Part shown: positions 47,001-62,000 of the stretch, in pieces
Layout: every line of letters begins with the position of its first letter
Position numbering within the stretch: the stretch's first letter is position 1
Assembly (NCBI RefSeq): GCF_032452875.1
Contig: NC_083868.1
Location: 97,060,537-97,124,536, forward strand
Length of the DNA: 64,000 nucleotides
Source: Bos javanicus
Taxonomy: Eukaryota; Chordata; Mammalia; Artiodactyla; Bovidae
Reading direction: 5' to 3'
Position numbers and translations under genes: made by a program
The notes under the pieces: model-generated
Seen by the model: the letters and a program-made list of their open reading frames with translations, nothing else
What the model was told of the DNA's origin: nothing
Databases searched by the model: none

Positions 47001-50000
47001 AAATAAAATAAAGATACATATAAAAAAAAAAATCTTCTAGCCTATCAACTGCAACAAACAATGACAGAATGGTGTTCAGACTTTTTAAAGAGACAACATT
47101 TCAGCATTTTATTTTTTCTGAATAATTTCTAATTATAGGGTTGTGATAAGAGAATTTGCAGAGAACACTACTGTACCAAGTACTCAATAAGTTAAAACAT
47201 TCTATAATAATCATCTAAAGGAAACTGAAAAAATAGAGATGGAGGTACAACTGAGGCTACCCCCAAAGATGCAGTTTTTCTCTAATTGAGCACGTGGTAT
47301 TTTTTGTTTACATTAAAAACACCACACGTATGAGCCCACACACTCTGGAGCCTATGCTCCATAAGAAGAGCAGCTCTGAGTGCCACAATCAGACAAGAGT
47401 CCATGCACCACAGTGAAGACCCAGCGCAGCCAAAAAGCAAAACAAAACAAACACCATACGTGATACTAAGCTAGGGGTAAACTATACTGGCAGAACGGAA
47501 AGGACGACGCATCTCAGGATCTCATTCTGTCAAGGATCTCATTCTGTCAAGGCACCCTTTGGTGAAGAGACAAGTTCCAGATCTAATGGAAAAATTATAC
47601 ACTTTGATGTTTTGGAATTTTATGTCACCTGAAACTCTCCTTACCAGTGCCATTTGTATAGAGATAAATCACTAACGATTTTATATACAATTTATACCTT
47701 GTTGAGGAAGCTCTTCAGGACACTTGCAGCTTTTACAGATAAAGAACGCGGTATGCGAATTTGTTTTTCCAAAATAACTAGAAAGATAAAATTTACAGCA
47801 TTATTATAATTAACTTTTACAGGGTTTTCATCTTTATATTTCTACTATAAGATATTTAAGGCATTCCAGCAGAAAACAACAGACATTACAAACACTGTCT
47901 AAGCATCTTGTGTACCTTCCCAGTCCTGTCCTTTCCTTCCTACTCAGAGCCTCTACTCTGAACAATTTTGATCACTACATGTGTAGGTTTTATTCTTTGA
48001 CTACCTTACTGTGTCTGTTGCCTTATCTGTAAAATTGGAATAAAAAGAATATCTGATTCATAGGGGTGTTGCTGTTGTTTTCTATTTAGTTGCTAAGTCA
48101 TGTCCAACTTTTTTGAAACCCCATAGACTGCAGCCAGGCTCCTCTGTCCATGGGATTATTCAGGCAAGAATACTGGAGTGGGTTGCCATGCCCTCCTCCA
48201 GGGGGTCTTCCTGACCCAGGTATGGAACCTGCATCTCCTGCATTGGCAGGCAGATTCTTTACCACTGAGCCACCAACGAAGCCCTCATAGGAGAGTTATA
48301 AGGTTTAAACAGGTTAGTGTCTGTAAAATGTGTGGCATGTATTACTATATTTGATTATATTAGACTTTGCCAAATTATTTTCCAAAGTTGTCATGTCAGT
48401 TTTCACTCCATCCACCAGAGTTCCAGTTGCTTCATATCCTCACCAGCACTGTTATTAACCCTTACTTGCACTGGTGTTGTCAGACTTTAAAATTTTTGCC
48501 AAATGTGTAGGTATGAGATGGAAGCCCATTAATTTTTAATATGCACACCCCTGACTAAGGAGGTTAAAAGTGTTTCCAGGTTTTTCACAGCAAGCTAGAT
48601 TTCCTATTACATGAAATATCTATTCATTTTCTGTAATGGCCTTAGTCATTAAATGTAGAATTTTATGGCAGTTTTTGCACTTCTTTGGACGGTGTGTTCG
48701 GGGTCCTTGTGCTTGTCTGCTTGTTTCTGTTCTATTCAGTTCTTTGTATTTCCAACTGCAGAGCTTTTTCCTTCACCTTTTGATCCTTTTTATCTCCTTA
48801 GTACTCTGCTTTTTCCCATTATTGCTCTTGGATTTATGCATTCAGGACTGTGGTCCAGGTGAAAAGACTGCCCTCTCCGGCCACACAATTCCTTCCTCCA
48901 ACCTCTGTGATGTACAATCTGAAGTCACCTCCTTGTTGTTTCTGAGTATGAGAAGGTAACTGGCAACTGGGACCAAAAACTAAGCAGTAGGAACGATAGA
49001 TCAAAACAACAAAAACAAACTCATGTGTTTACGGGTATATTTTCCAGATTATTCTTCCTCTTTCTTACTAGAAAGTAATAACTATAGCTGTCTTCATTCG
49101 TGCCTTAGGATAGGTTATTCACAGAGACTCTGTAAAATACTGCAAATTACCTTGAAAAAGATAATCCTCTGTGTTTTGATCAGGGTTATCCGAGCTCCCA
49201 ACAATATCAAATGGAGACCTTCCTGCCATCATCTCAAACATGAGTACTCCAAGAGCCCACCAGTCGACACTGAAACCTTCAAAATGAAATTTTAAAGCAA
49301 TAAATTATCCATTCCACATTCTAAAATGTCAGTAATTTGAGATTAATTTTATTACATAATTAAAAAAATAAACATAATGAAAAAGTAAACTTGAAATGCA
49401 TTATCATGATCATGGCAGGCATTGAGGATTACAAGAACATTTCACTTATCAAAGAAGGGAGGTAACTAAACGATAACTTTAAAAAATAAAATATAGAAAA
49501 TGAAACACGAGTTTCTCTTCCCAAATATGTTTGTTGGTTACACTAAGCTGCAGAGACCAATATGTCTATGCCAAGTTATACAATTATCCTGTACACTTTG
49601 TCCCATCAAATATGTTTGTAATTACAGACTCAAGAGCCTGCCTCTAATACTTTGTTTTGAGGACATAATTAAATTGTATTTGAAATAACCTTTCGTGGTG
49701 TGAAATTTGATCTTCTGCTACCTGATTAAAGATCCTGAAAGGACTTTGGAACCAGATTATAAGCAGCTATCAGAAATAGCCATCCTTCTTTACAACTGCT
49801 GAAATCAAAGGGCCAGAACCCAAAGGGCCAAATGTTTTCTTAGGAAGGGCCAGAACCCAAAGGGCCAAATGTTCTCTTAGGATAAACACAACCTCTGGTT
49901 TCTGACAAGCAGGGAATCTTTCCTCCATCTTTCAGATTCTTGGGGGAAATACCCCAGGAAATCTGAACAACCTTACAGAAGTTTATGATTCTGAAATTAC

Positions 50001-53000
50001 ATGGTTGATTAAATCCCAACTCTGCCACTTTCCTGCTACATGACCTTGGGCAAGTTATTTAACTTTTTTGTCTACCAGTTTCCTTGTTTGTAAAATGTCA
50101 ATTAATTGTGCTTATCTCATAGGATTACTAAAAGGATTAGATTAACTTAGTTAATATATGCAAACTGCTTAGCACAGTGCCAGTACTCTTAAGTGCTTGC
50201 CATATTCAAATTGGCATCCCCAAATACTATCAAAGTCCCACTGTTTCTGATTTTAGAATTTGGAGTTTTTAGTAGGTTTTAGGATGATCAAGAAAGTTTC
50301 TGTTAATAAGCTCAGTACTGAAATACTACAGTATACTATAATGCAATTGGTATCACATCTAACCACCCTTCAATCACATGGCCAAAATACCACCAAATTA
50401 TTACCATAATCTTCTCCTCTTAAGATTTCAGGAGCGATGTAATTAGGAGTACCACAGAAAGTGCTAGTTGTATCTCCTGGCCGTAATCCTTCCTTTTATT
50501 TAAAAAAAAAAAGGAAGAAAATAGTAAGATGCAATATTTGTTTTAAATTAACCTCTTTTATTTCATTTTCATATAAGGTTAGCATCTATACGTAGCATAT
50601 TGAGCTTAAATAAAATATCACTAGCACAGCTGCTTTTATTATTAAAACCACAGGTTGCTACTAAATACCTTAAAGAAAACTTGACCTCATTAGATATGGT
50701 AGAATTCAATTAAGATGAAAACGGCATTTAAAATAATTTATATTCAAGTAAAATTATAATATAAAAATGTAAATTACATGAGTCAAAGGAAGCATATTTT
50801 ATGAAGAAAAGCTTTTAAATCCCACTTCCTAACACAACCACGATGCATTATGTTGTTTCCCTTCTGGTCATTTCTCCTAAGTCACACATTTATTGGTTTT
50901 GCATTTTAATAGCTACAGGGTAGAGGAAATTAAGGTAGAACACACTAACGTGTACGAATAGAGCAACTACACAACAACGAATGGAACAATCACCAAGAAG
51001 CTAAAAGAAACTAGTATGCAGCTAACAACAAGCCTCAAAATACAACTAGTAAAAACGGGCAAAATAATTAAGAGGATTTCAGAGTCTCTGCTATTGTCTG
51101 AATGTTTATGTGCCCCCGACACTCACATGCTGCCAACCTATGTGACAGCACTGGGAGGTGGGGCCTCTGGGGAGGTGATTCGGTCATGAGGTTGGAGCCC
51201 CATGATGGGATTCATGTTCTTACAAGAGAAAGAGAGCTAGCTCTCTGTCTGTCTCCTCACCATGTGAGGATACAATGGGAAGACAGTCATCTGCAAACCA
51301 GGAAGGGTACCTTCAGACACCAAATCTTCCAGAACCTTGATCGTGGACTTCTGTCTCCAGAACCATAAGAAATAAATGTTTGTTGTTTAAGCCACCTAAC
51401 CTATGGTACCCTGTTATAGCAGCCCAGACTGATAGTACAATCCCCAATCATGACAGGTGATTTTTAAAACATCTATATAAAAAAAAAAAAAAAAAGGAAG
51501 AAAGATCATATAGACAAAAAATTAGTAAGCAGAGGGAGACTTGAATAAAAGCTAAAGTTTAAAATATGTATAATATACACACATATAGAATATATATATG
51601 TGTGTGTGCGTGTGTGTGGGAAAAGGAGGGAGACAGAGACTTCTTGCATGCAAAATAGAGACTGCTAAGCTGCTAAGTCACTTCAGTCGTGTCTGACTCT
51701 GTGCGATCCCGTAGACAGCAGCCCACCAGGCTCCCCGTCCCTGGGATTCTCCAGGCAAGAACACTGGAGTGGGTTGCCATTTCCGTCTCCAATGCATGAA
51801 AGTGAAAAGTGAAAAGTGAAAGTGAAGTCGCTCAGTCATGTCCGACTCTTAGCGACCCCATGGACTGCAGCCTACCAGGCTCCTCCGTCCATGGGATTTT
51901 CCAGGCAAGAGTACTGGAGTGGGGTGCCAATTACATATGCTTTTTAAAGTACATTTGGGATACTGACCAAATACAAGGCATAAAGGAAATTTCAACATAT
52001 TTCAAAGCACCATTATCATTCAGACTATTCTCTGATTAAAAGGAAATTAAATAAGAAATCAACAATAGAAAGACAATCTACCCAAACAGCCAAAACAATT
52101 TTGAGAAAGAAGAACAAAGCTGGGGGAATCACGTTACCTGATTTCAGATTATACTACAAAGCTAACGTAATGAACAGTGGGTACTGACTCAAAAACAGGC
52201 ATATAAATCAATGGAACAGAAATAGAAAGTCCAGAAATAAACCAAGCATTTATGGTTAATTATTCTATGACAAAGGAGGCAAGAATATGCAATGGAGAAA
52301 AGACAGTTTCTTCAATTAGTGGTTTTGGGAAAACTGGACAGCTGTATGTAAAAGAATAAAACTAGAACATTTTCTCCTACCATACACAAAAATAAAATAA
52401 AAACAGATTAAAGACCTAAATGTTAAGACTAGAAACCACAAAACTCCTAAAAGAAAACACAGGCAGAACATGCTTTGCTATATACTGTACCAATATGTAT
52501 ATTTTTTTAATCTGTCTCCTAAGCCAAAGAAAACAAAAGCAAAAATAAACAAATGGGACCTAATCAAACTTAAAGTTTTTGCACAGAAAGGAAACCATTT
52601 ATAAAATACTACTAGAATACTGCTGCTGCTGCTGCTGCTAAGTCACTTCAGTCGTGTCTGACTCTGTGCTACCCCATAGACGGCAGCCCACCAGGCTCCC
52701 CGTCCCTGGGATTCTCCTACTCAGCCACAAAAATGAATGAGATTTTGCCATAAACAACAACATGTATGGACTTGGAAGCTTCTATGTTTAGTGAAATAAG
52801 TCAGACAGAGAAACAAATACCGTATGCTATCACTTATATGTGGAATTTTAAAAATAAAACTAATGAATATAATAAGACAACAAAACAGACTCACAGATAC
52901 AGAGAGCAAGCGAGTGGCTACCAGTGGTGTGAGTGAAGTAGCAAAGTACAGGTAGGGGATTAAGGGGTGCAAACTACCATGTATAAAATAAATAAACTAC

Positions 53001-56000
53001 AAGGATACATTGTACAGCACAGGGAATACAGTCCACATTTTATAACTATAAATGGAGTACAATCTGTAAAAACTGTGAATCACGATGTACAGTTGAAATA
53101 TATAATACTGTAAATCAACCACATCTCAATTAAAATGAAAAACAAAAGTCTAAATACAAACTGAATAATACTAAATATACAATTAAACATCTGCTTTTTT
53201 TTTTACTTTGTAAGTTATGTAATTTCCCATGTAATTACAGATTTCCTATTATTAATGAATACAAAATTCAACTCAACGTATGTACCTAGAATTTAACCAT
53301 TTCCCTATTGTTAAATTACATGGTACAAAATTCCAAACAAAAGGAGGGGGAAAATACAGACTAAAAATCAGGTCTTCTTCCCATTCTTGTCTGACATATC
53401 CAGTTTCAGCTTCTTAGAGACAACCACTGTTATATGAGGTTCTTATGAATTCCTGCAGAGATATTCCTGGTATGGGGTATGTATTTTTCTTCAGATTTTA
53501 TACTATTATATATAATATGAATATAAATATCTAGAAGAAATACTTTGTAATATATATTGTGACTTCAAGGGTTTTTAAGATCCCTAACAGGGGTATATAT
53601 GTTATTTTTATATATAGGCATACCATGGAGATACTGCAGTTTGGTTTCAGATTCCAACAATAAAGTAGATATCACAATAAATTGAGTCACATGAATATTT
53701 TTGATTTTCCAGTGCATGTAAAAATTATGTGTACACTACACTGTAATCCATTAAATGTGCAACAGCATCATGTCTAAAAACAAAATGCATACCTTAACTA
53801 AAAGATATTTTAAACACAATATTGTAAATCAAATATATTTCAATAAAAATTTTTAAAAAACTTTATTGCTAAAAAATGTTAACACAGGGTTGCCACAACC
53901 TTCAATCTGTAAAAAAACACAGTATCTGTGCAGCACAGTAAAACAAGGCATGCCTGTACAAAGAAATATGAATGGGATTTTAGTTGTTTTGTATTAATGG
54001 CAATGGCTTGACATACAGTGATGGTTTATGACATGCACTTGCAGGGTAAGAGTCAGAGGCAAGGGATGCAGTCTGTTAACCTGTAAAAGAGCTGTACTAA
54101 ATCATTCAGCTTTGGACTGGATATCTGAATGTACGTCTATCAGCCAAATTACTTACAGCATAAAATAGATATTATTATGAAATCCCCCTGCTGATAAAAA
54201 ATAGTTGGAGGCACATCAATTTATAAAATAGCTAAAGTTTTCAGTCAATAAAAAAATCAATATTCATAAAATATTTCAAACTCTGAAGATGTTAATTGCA
54301 GTTTTCATATGCCTCCAGTCATCACTATTCTTGGCATTCCTTATATAAAAGCATCTAGTGAGAAACTGAAGAAATTAAATTAAATAAACCTAAAGAAAGC
54401 ATTTCTAGAAAAACTATGGAAAAAATCTTAGTGTTTGAGATTTCTCAAAGAATAATTATAAAGAAGAGAAATTCATCTAATATTTGCTTAAGGTCAGACT
54501 TTAGGCAAGTTTAAATACTGACTCTTAAGTCGTAAGATAGGAACATTACAATTTCCAGGGGACTTATTTCCCACAAGCTTAAACATTGAGTGTAAATGTA
54601 TTAGGTTGGAAAAGAGACAAAGTACTGTTGGTAAGGTCTCTGAACACAAGTTCAAATTCTGGGATCATTTCCTACTAATAACATTAAACAACTCCTGGAG
54701 AAGGAGGCAGAAAAGGAGGTAAGTGGAACAACCAATTTAAAGAATTACTGAAAAAAAACCTCTAGAAGATTTATCAAAGATCTTGATTAAATTGACTGAG
54801 GATCTCTGAAAAGAATGAGAGTATGTAACAAACCAGTATTATTTTTCATTAAGTGTAAGAAAAGATCAAGTAATAAGTTTTCTTTAATATCTTCTAGGCA
54901 AAACAGGATGCTCAAGTTTCTTTGAATAAAAGAGTCAGGCTGGGATTTCCCTGGGTAGTCCAGGGGTTAAAAATCCACCTGCCAATGTAGGGCACACAGG
55001 TTCAATCCCTGGTCTGGGAGGATTCTACATGCCACTGGGCAACTGAGCCCCTGCAACAATTAGCGAGCCCAGGCGCCTAGCGCCTGTGCTCCAGAAGAAG
55101 AGAAGCCACTGCAACGAGAAGCCCGAGCACTGCAACTAGAGAGCAGCTCCCACTCACCGCAACTACAGAAAGCCTGTGTGCAGCAACAAAGACCCAGTGC
55201 AGCCAAAAATAGATTTAAAAATTTTATTAAAAAAAAAAAGAGGCAGGCCCTAGAGGCACTTCCCTTAGGTGAATGGGGACAAGCAGTTAACACATTCACA
55301 TTCACAGGCTTGCTACCACATTTACCGTGTGAAGAAAATTCTGTCTAGGTTATTTTGACAAGGAGAGTAGTCCCCTACACATTTTCTGAAAAAAGACTGG
55401 ACCTTTAAATGAAACACTGTTACAAAATGAATAAAACACTCAGACATAAAGGACATGTCCTGAGAATAACTAAAATTCTTAAGTTTGCTCTATTGTACTT
55501 TATGTCAGATATTTAAATATGAAAAAATGTTAGATTCCCTGGGAAAATCTTGAGCGCATTATAAAGAGTCATAATCAAAAGGCAAAAACTTGGAAGATGA
55601 TATGCAAGCTGTTGTGCTAAAGTCTGGGATTGCAGATAGTCTTTACCTACAGATTTTATTTAATAGTAGCATGACTTTCAAGATAAAAAAATACAGACAA
55701 TAAAAAGAAATGAACTTTTACAGCACATGTAACTTCATAGAAAATGTGGAATTTCATAAATGGATAGGAGATCAGTACAACTGTCTCTGTTTAGGATACT
55801 TTTTGCCATTTTAGCACAAAGTAGCAACTATTTCCCCAGTTTTGAATGTAAAATTATTTGACCAAAACAATTTCCTGAGCTGTTGAGATCTTCTCAATAA
55901 CTAGAAACTTCCCTCACCTTACACATGCCATAGTCAGTGAGTTTAATGTGTCCTTCAGAGTCCAGCAACACGTTGTCCAATTTCAAATCTCTATAAATTA

Positions 56001-59000
56001 TCCCTCGTTCATGAAGATAATTTAATGCTAGACTGATTTCTGCAGAGTAAAATCTAAAATAAAATGAAAAATTAACTCATTTGATTCAAGTTTTTAAATC
56101 GTGGTAAGTTTCTAGAGGAAGGTATTTAAATCCTACTTACATCTGCAAACCAGAACATCAAAATCATGTCAAAAGATTTTTTTCCTCCCAATGTTTTTAG
56201 GAATAATACCAAAACACAAATTGAGGCACCACTTTAAAATAGCTGAGCCCCAAACACAATTATAAAAGTTCCAGTCTAAATTAAACCCATACCTTTCATA
56301 AAGTTTAATTTGAAAGTCTCAAACAGGGATTCCTAATCTGGGTCCTTGGATGGACTTCAGAATGTCCACACTCCTACAACTGGATACAAAGTTGTATGGA
56401 TATCTTTTATAGTTTCCACAGTTTTCATCACTTCTCTAAGGGACAAAAGACCTTCCAAAAGGCTAAGAACCACTGATTGGTCAAAAATGGAAAGAATACT
56501 GAAAGCTGACCACTCAAATAATAAAACCCACACCAAAATTCTAAAAAATGAGTTAAATTATTCTATAACAGGAAGACATTTTCAGAATTGCCACCAACTC
56601 ATTGGTGATAGGAAAATTTTTGACCTGAATAAAGCTGCTTTGGTGAGTATTATCGTGATCATGTTTGGAGATGTGTAATACACACCTTCTAGCTACGTAA
56701 TTCTAAAAACAAGGAACTTGAGCCCTTATCCTGTATCTGGTTCCTACAAAAGCAAAGATGGTATAAAACCAGAACGGGCACTTTAATAAAATAAAAACTA
56801 GGCTACATTCCCTTAGTCCAACGGAACAAACAAGGAACAAATACTGGCTATATCCACAATTCAAAATATCATCTGTGGCTTTGCTATGAAGGGTGACCAT
56901 TTGTCAAAGCTGAAATAAATAATGAACATACAGTAAATTAAACAAGATAGATTAATACACTTTACACCTTCCTATAAAATTGAAGGTTATTAACTCTTTT
57001 TGATAAGAAATATCAATGAATAGCAAGATTTCCACTAAATAAGTTATTTTTTTAAAATGAGTCTCCAACCTTTGTTAAATACACATACAAACTCACTTGC
57101 TTCCTTTTGGCATTACTCTCGTGAAGTGCAGAAGGGTAGAATTATTTCTAATTATGAGTAAAAAACAAAACAAAATATGGCACTGACGGATTAAACTTCT
57201 TATCCAAGGCCATGATCCTTCCCCACCAAAGTCCTCGAGAAACTATTTACTATCTTGTATAATAACATCAAGTTAAGGGCACTAAACAAATGATATTTAA
57301 TACTCTTTTCTCTTATTAATCAACATATATGGAATCAGAGGGGGGAATGCCAAAGGCAGAATAATTCAGAAACTATAACTATGGAAGAACAGTCAGAATT
57401 ACATCATAGTTAAGAGGAATTGTTTCATTACGCTCAAGTAAATATGAACAATAACCTTTATTCTATTTTATTTCATTTTATTGGCTGTGCTGTGAGGCAT
57501 GCCAGAGAGATCTTAGTTCCCTGACAGGGACTGAACCCATGTCCCCAGCACTGAGGGCACAGAGTCTTAACCACTGGACCACCAGGGAAGTCCCAACAAT
57601 CATCTTCTAACAAAAAACTGTCAGAGATCACTGCATACATAATAAGATTAATATGTGCTTATAAATTCATTAGTTATTTCAGTGGCTGATACTGAATAGA
57701 CAAAATATTCGAAAATAATTGAGCTTAGTAGACTAAAGGTTTCCCCTTGAATACTGTTTATACCTCTCAACTGCTTGTATTATTAAATATGTAATATATA
57801 ATGCTATATATGTAATATTACAATATAAATTAACTTTTAGCTCAGCCTCTACATGACTTACAGAGAATTAGTTGGAATCAAAATAAATGATTTATCTACT
57901 GTTTTGAACCACCGACATATAAAAAGTCCCAGAACTACTCCTACCAAAATCCAACACACAGAAACAACACAAAACTTACCTGGCATGCTCTTCAGGAAGT
58001 TTTCTTTGTCGTTGCATATGAAACATTAAATCTCCTCCATTAACATACTCTATAACAAAGAACAATCTAAAACACAGGAGAGAACACATGAAACCAAGAC
58101 CCAAAATAAGGCTGTGTCACTTCTGCAGTTTAAACACTAGAGACCAGTCACAGTACAGAGAGCCTTCTACAAGATAAACCCGTAACAAACATTCCAGGAA
58201 TTTGGTGGAAACAAAGGGTGACTGGAGGAGAAACCACAGAAGATACAAGAAAGCAAACCAAAGATAATAATTCTGTAACTTGCTACTTTCACTCTCAAGT
58301 AGTACCACTTGCGATCCAGAACTGTTACTCCCACCCCAATTTTAGAAGGTGCAATGTAAGTCATTTCCAATCGTCATTTCAAGTGAAAGAAGTTAGGATT
58401 TACCACCTAATTAAACTCTAGGAAATTTTAAGTCCTAAAACTAGAATTTTGGTGATATTTAAAAGGTTGGATGTCTACTTTCTCCTGCCATAATTCTGAC
58501 TTTTTTTTGGTGTAAAGCAAGTAATTTCCTCGGAGAAGGCGATGGCACCCCACTCCAGTACTCTTGCTTCGAAAATCCCATGGACAGAGGAGCCTGGAAG
58601 GCTGCAGTCCATGGGGTCACGAAGAGTCGGTCACGACTGAGCGACTTCACTTTTGCTTTTCACTTTCATGCATTGGAGAAGGAGATGGCAACCCACTCCA
58701 GTGTTCTTGCCTGGAGAATCCCAGGGACGGCGGAGCCTGGTGGGCTGCCATCTATGGGGTCGCACAGAGTCGGACACGACTGAAGCGACTTAGCAGCAGC
58801 AGCAGGTAATTTCCTAATGCTGATCCAACAGGAGTTGCAGGCAATTATGAACACAGTACTGTTGTGTTTCCATGTGATTTCCACTTCAGGAATTACTGTA
58901 AAAAGGGTTCTTACTGTATAATATACCAAAATGTTCTTATTGTGTCAAACCCAGGAATCATTCCATTATCTTTCAATCTTACCTGCTTTCTGTCTGAAAG

Positions 59001-62000
59001 CAAGAATGCAGCCCAACAAGAAAAGGATGATTGGATGCCTGTTCAAAAACATGTTTCTCTGTCTGTACCCAGTCAATATCCTATTTTAAAATATGAAAGA
59101 AATTTATGTCAAACTAGAATGACAGTATCAAAACTATGACAAATTTGTTCTTAGTAATTCTATTACCATAAATGCAATTACTAACTAGGCTAAACATCAA
59201 AAGCATTGATAATCATGAAATAATAATTTATATACAAAGAGAAACTACTACCCAGCAAACCTTTCAATATTATTAAAGAGTCTAGCAAACTTTTACAAAG
59301 CTCAAGTACTTTCCCTTGATAATAATATGGTTTGAAGTTTATTTTTTTTTTAATCTAATAATCATCAGACAACTTTATATATTTTAAGCAGTCTGAAGCA
59401 TGTATTTAGAAAAGCAGACTAAAACAATAAGGCACAAACATTGACATCTTTTCTGATATCATACGCTTAAGCCAATGTAATAGTTTAGAGGTAATAAAAC
59501 ATCATTGTGCTTACCTCATCATCATTGACAAGCTCTTTTTTCACAACTTTCATTGCATAAATACGATCTGTTTTTTTTAATCGTACCAACAGTACTTTAG
59601 CATAACTTCCTCTTCCTATTACTCGGAGCAAATCAAAGTCCTGAAGACCTAAACTGGAAGAAGCTTTGCCACTTTCCCTGGTGTTCATTGCCTGTTGAGG
59701 ACATTTATATCAAAGAGCTATACCTGAAGTATTTTGCATAACACAATATACTTCTAACACCTAGATATACATGTAAGATGTTTAAATATTTTCTGATTTA
59801 AATTCTTAATTATTTTCTTACATCAACCCAAATGATAGAATCGCACTACTTAAGAGATAGGATAAATTCATGAGTTGAGGTCAGAGGGGTGGTGTTTGGA
59901 ATGGAGAAGAAGCTGAAACCTGGGAAACTTTAAAAGATGTCTTTAAAAGAATCTGATAATTTTGGGGAATGGAGGCAATGAAGATATAAGCATTAAAAAA
60001 AAAAAAATGACACTAACTTTGGTGACCAGGAGATTGGAGGTATCACTGATAGAAAAAGAAAGTGTGAGCACAGGATAAGACTGGCAGAGTTGATGAGATA
60101 ATGAGCTCAGTTTTTCACACTGAAGTTAGAAGTTACAGTGAGAAGTTACTCATCAAGATAAGTCTGCTAGGAGCTTCATGTATGAAAGCTGAGTTAAAAC
60201 TACAGGCAGAAAGCAAGCATGAGGCAGCTCAGCTAATGTAAAACATTCTTATTTACACAATATCAAGCCTTCTTTGGAATGACAGTCAGCCCTGTAAATC
60301 ATTCAGAACCAGAAACTTAGGCTTCTGATTCTTCACAAAGAAGACTAAAGATAATCTTTTATTAGATGCCTGCAAAATTCTCAGCATACAACCAACAGAT
60401 GTACGCATGAGAATTAAGTGTGAATTCTCTGAAGTGAAGAGTATAAACAAAAGCAAGGAGCAACTTTTCAGAAAGATAAACTAGTAAGCACCAATTGGGT
60501 GGGAGGGAAGTATTATGAAAACTGAAGGAGAATGATGATTCAAAAGAAAATGCAGAAATAATAATGTGACTTGGGAAACAAGGATAAATGAACAGGAGTG
60601 AAAGAAACCAGATTAGGGCAGATTAAGAATGCAGAAAATGGTAAAAAAGATAAAGCAATGTATAGACTAAGTATGGTTAATAGGAAACCATAAAAGAGAA
60701 TCAAATGGAGTGAAGGTAACAGTTTCTTCACATAAACAATAATAAGTCTGAATGAAATGACAGAAGCCAGAAAACAGTGGAAAGTCACCTTTTAAAGGGC
60801 CCAAACCTCCCTCACCCCCGATGTTCTACAATCCTAAAGCCTGAAAAATAGCCTTCAAAATGAAAGTGAAAGAAACACATTTTCAGACAAACAAAAACTA
60901 AGGAAATCCATCACTAGTTATTCTCACTAAAGGAAACACTGAGTTTTTCAGGAAGAAAGATGATCTCATATGGAAGCAGACACACAGGAAGGACACAGAA
61001 CAAAAGAATAAGATATGGATAAACCAAAGTAAGGACTGGCTGTTCAGAAACACTAACACACACATGCAGAATTTTAAAATAGGACAGAAAAAGCACTAAA
61101 GGCAAGAAGTGAGCATGAGTGAATTTAAAGTGCCCTAAGGTCCTTGATATCCTGGAAAATGGTAAACATATTATTAATAATCTGTACTGAATTTAAGTAA
61201 GTTAAGGGTGTAAGATGCAATCCCTATAACAACTAGTAATAAAACAGCAAAAGAATGTCAAACAAACTAAAAGAGATACAAGAAACTGGGATAGGAGACT
61301 AAACAGGTAACCAACAGATGTGCTTCAAAACAGTACAGGAGTGAGAGAAGTGAAAGTCGCTCAGTCATGTCCGACTCTTTGCAACCCCATGGACTACAGC
61401 CTGCCAGGCGCTTCTGTCCATGAAATTCTCCAGGCCAGAATGCTGCAGTGGGTAGCCGTTTCCTTCTCCAGGGGATCTTCCCAACCCAGGGATCAAACCC
61501 AGGTTTCCCAAATTGCAGGCAGATTCTTTACTGCCTGAGCCACCAGAGAAGCCCAAGAATACTGGAACGGGTTGCCATTCCCTTCTTCAGGGGATCTTCC
61601 TGACCCAGGATTGAACCTGGGTATCCTGCATTTTCAGGCAGATTCTTTACCATCTAAGCCAAAGGGAGTGAGAGAAGCTGGTAGACAAAACATGTACAGA
61701 CAATTGTTTTAACTGGGTAATGGACACAGGGGGTTGTTATAGTATTCTGTTTACTTTTATTGATACTTGACATTTTCCATAATAAAAAGGTAACCCAGAG
61801 TAAAACATAATACCACTTATCAAACAATGGAAAGAGAAAAGGAGGAGGCAGTATACTAGTTTGGGTGCTAGTGTAAAGAACCTGCCTGCCAATGCAGGAG
61901 ATGTAAGACATGGGTTCGATCCCTAGGTGGGGAAGATCCCCTGGAGGAGGGGCATGGCACCCCACTCCAGTATTCTTGCCTGGAGACTCTCAAGGACAGA

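Larger units (their letters stand above)
46024..47697 (-). other. PRKCI: PRKCI intron 15
   Basis: Contains two CHR-type SINEs and a 17-bp tandem duplication. The rest is AT-rich with no recognised gene. Confidence 0.8.
47778..49150 (-). other. PRKCI: PRKCI intron 14
   Basis: Contains a Bov-tA, an old L1 piece and a T-rich stretch. Open frames at 48636-48959 have no recognisable product. Confidence 0.8.
49277..50404 (-). other. PRKCI: PRKCI intron 13
   Basis: AT-rich, with a 37-bp tandem duplication at 49808-49881 and a MIR at about 50010-50205. Confidence 0.8.
50493..55917 (-). other. PRKCI: PRKCI intron 12, 5.4 kb
   Basis: The largest intron fully in the window. It contains an LTR, a Bov-A2, an L1 with a nested Bov-A, a Tigger-like element and a CHR SINE, listed separately. 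50500-51080, 53161-53600, 53961-54940 and 55245-55900 are AT-rich with nothing recognised. Confidence 0.85.

Noticed and set aside
48636..48959. 107-codon hydrophobic open frame in PRKCI intron 14
   Set aside because: The hydrophobicity comes from T-rich sequence. There is no known protein match and no splice support.
56346..56678. 110-codon open frame in PRKCI intron 11
   Set aside because: No recognisable domain; AT-rich intronic sequence with old-repeat character.
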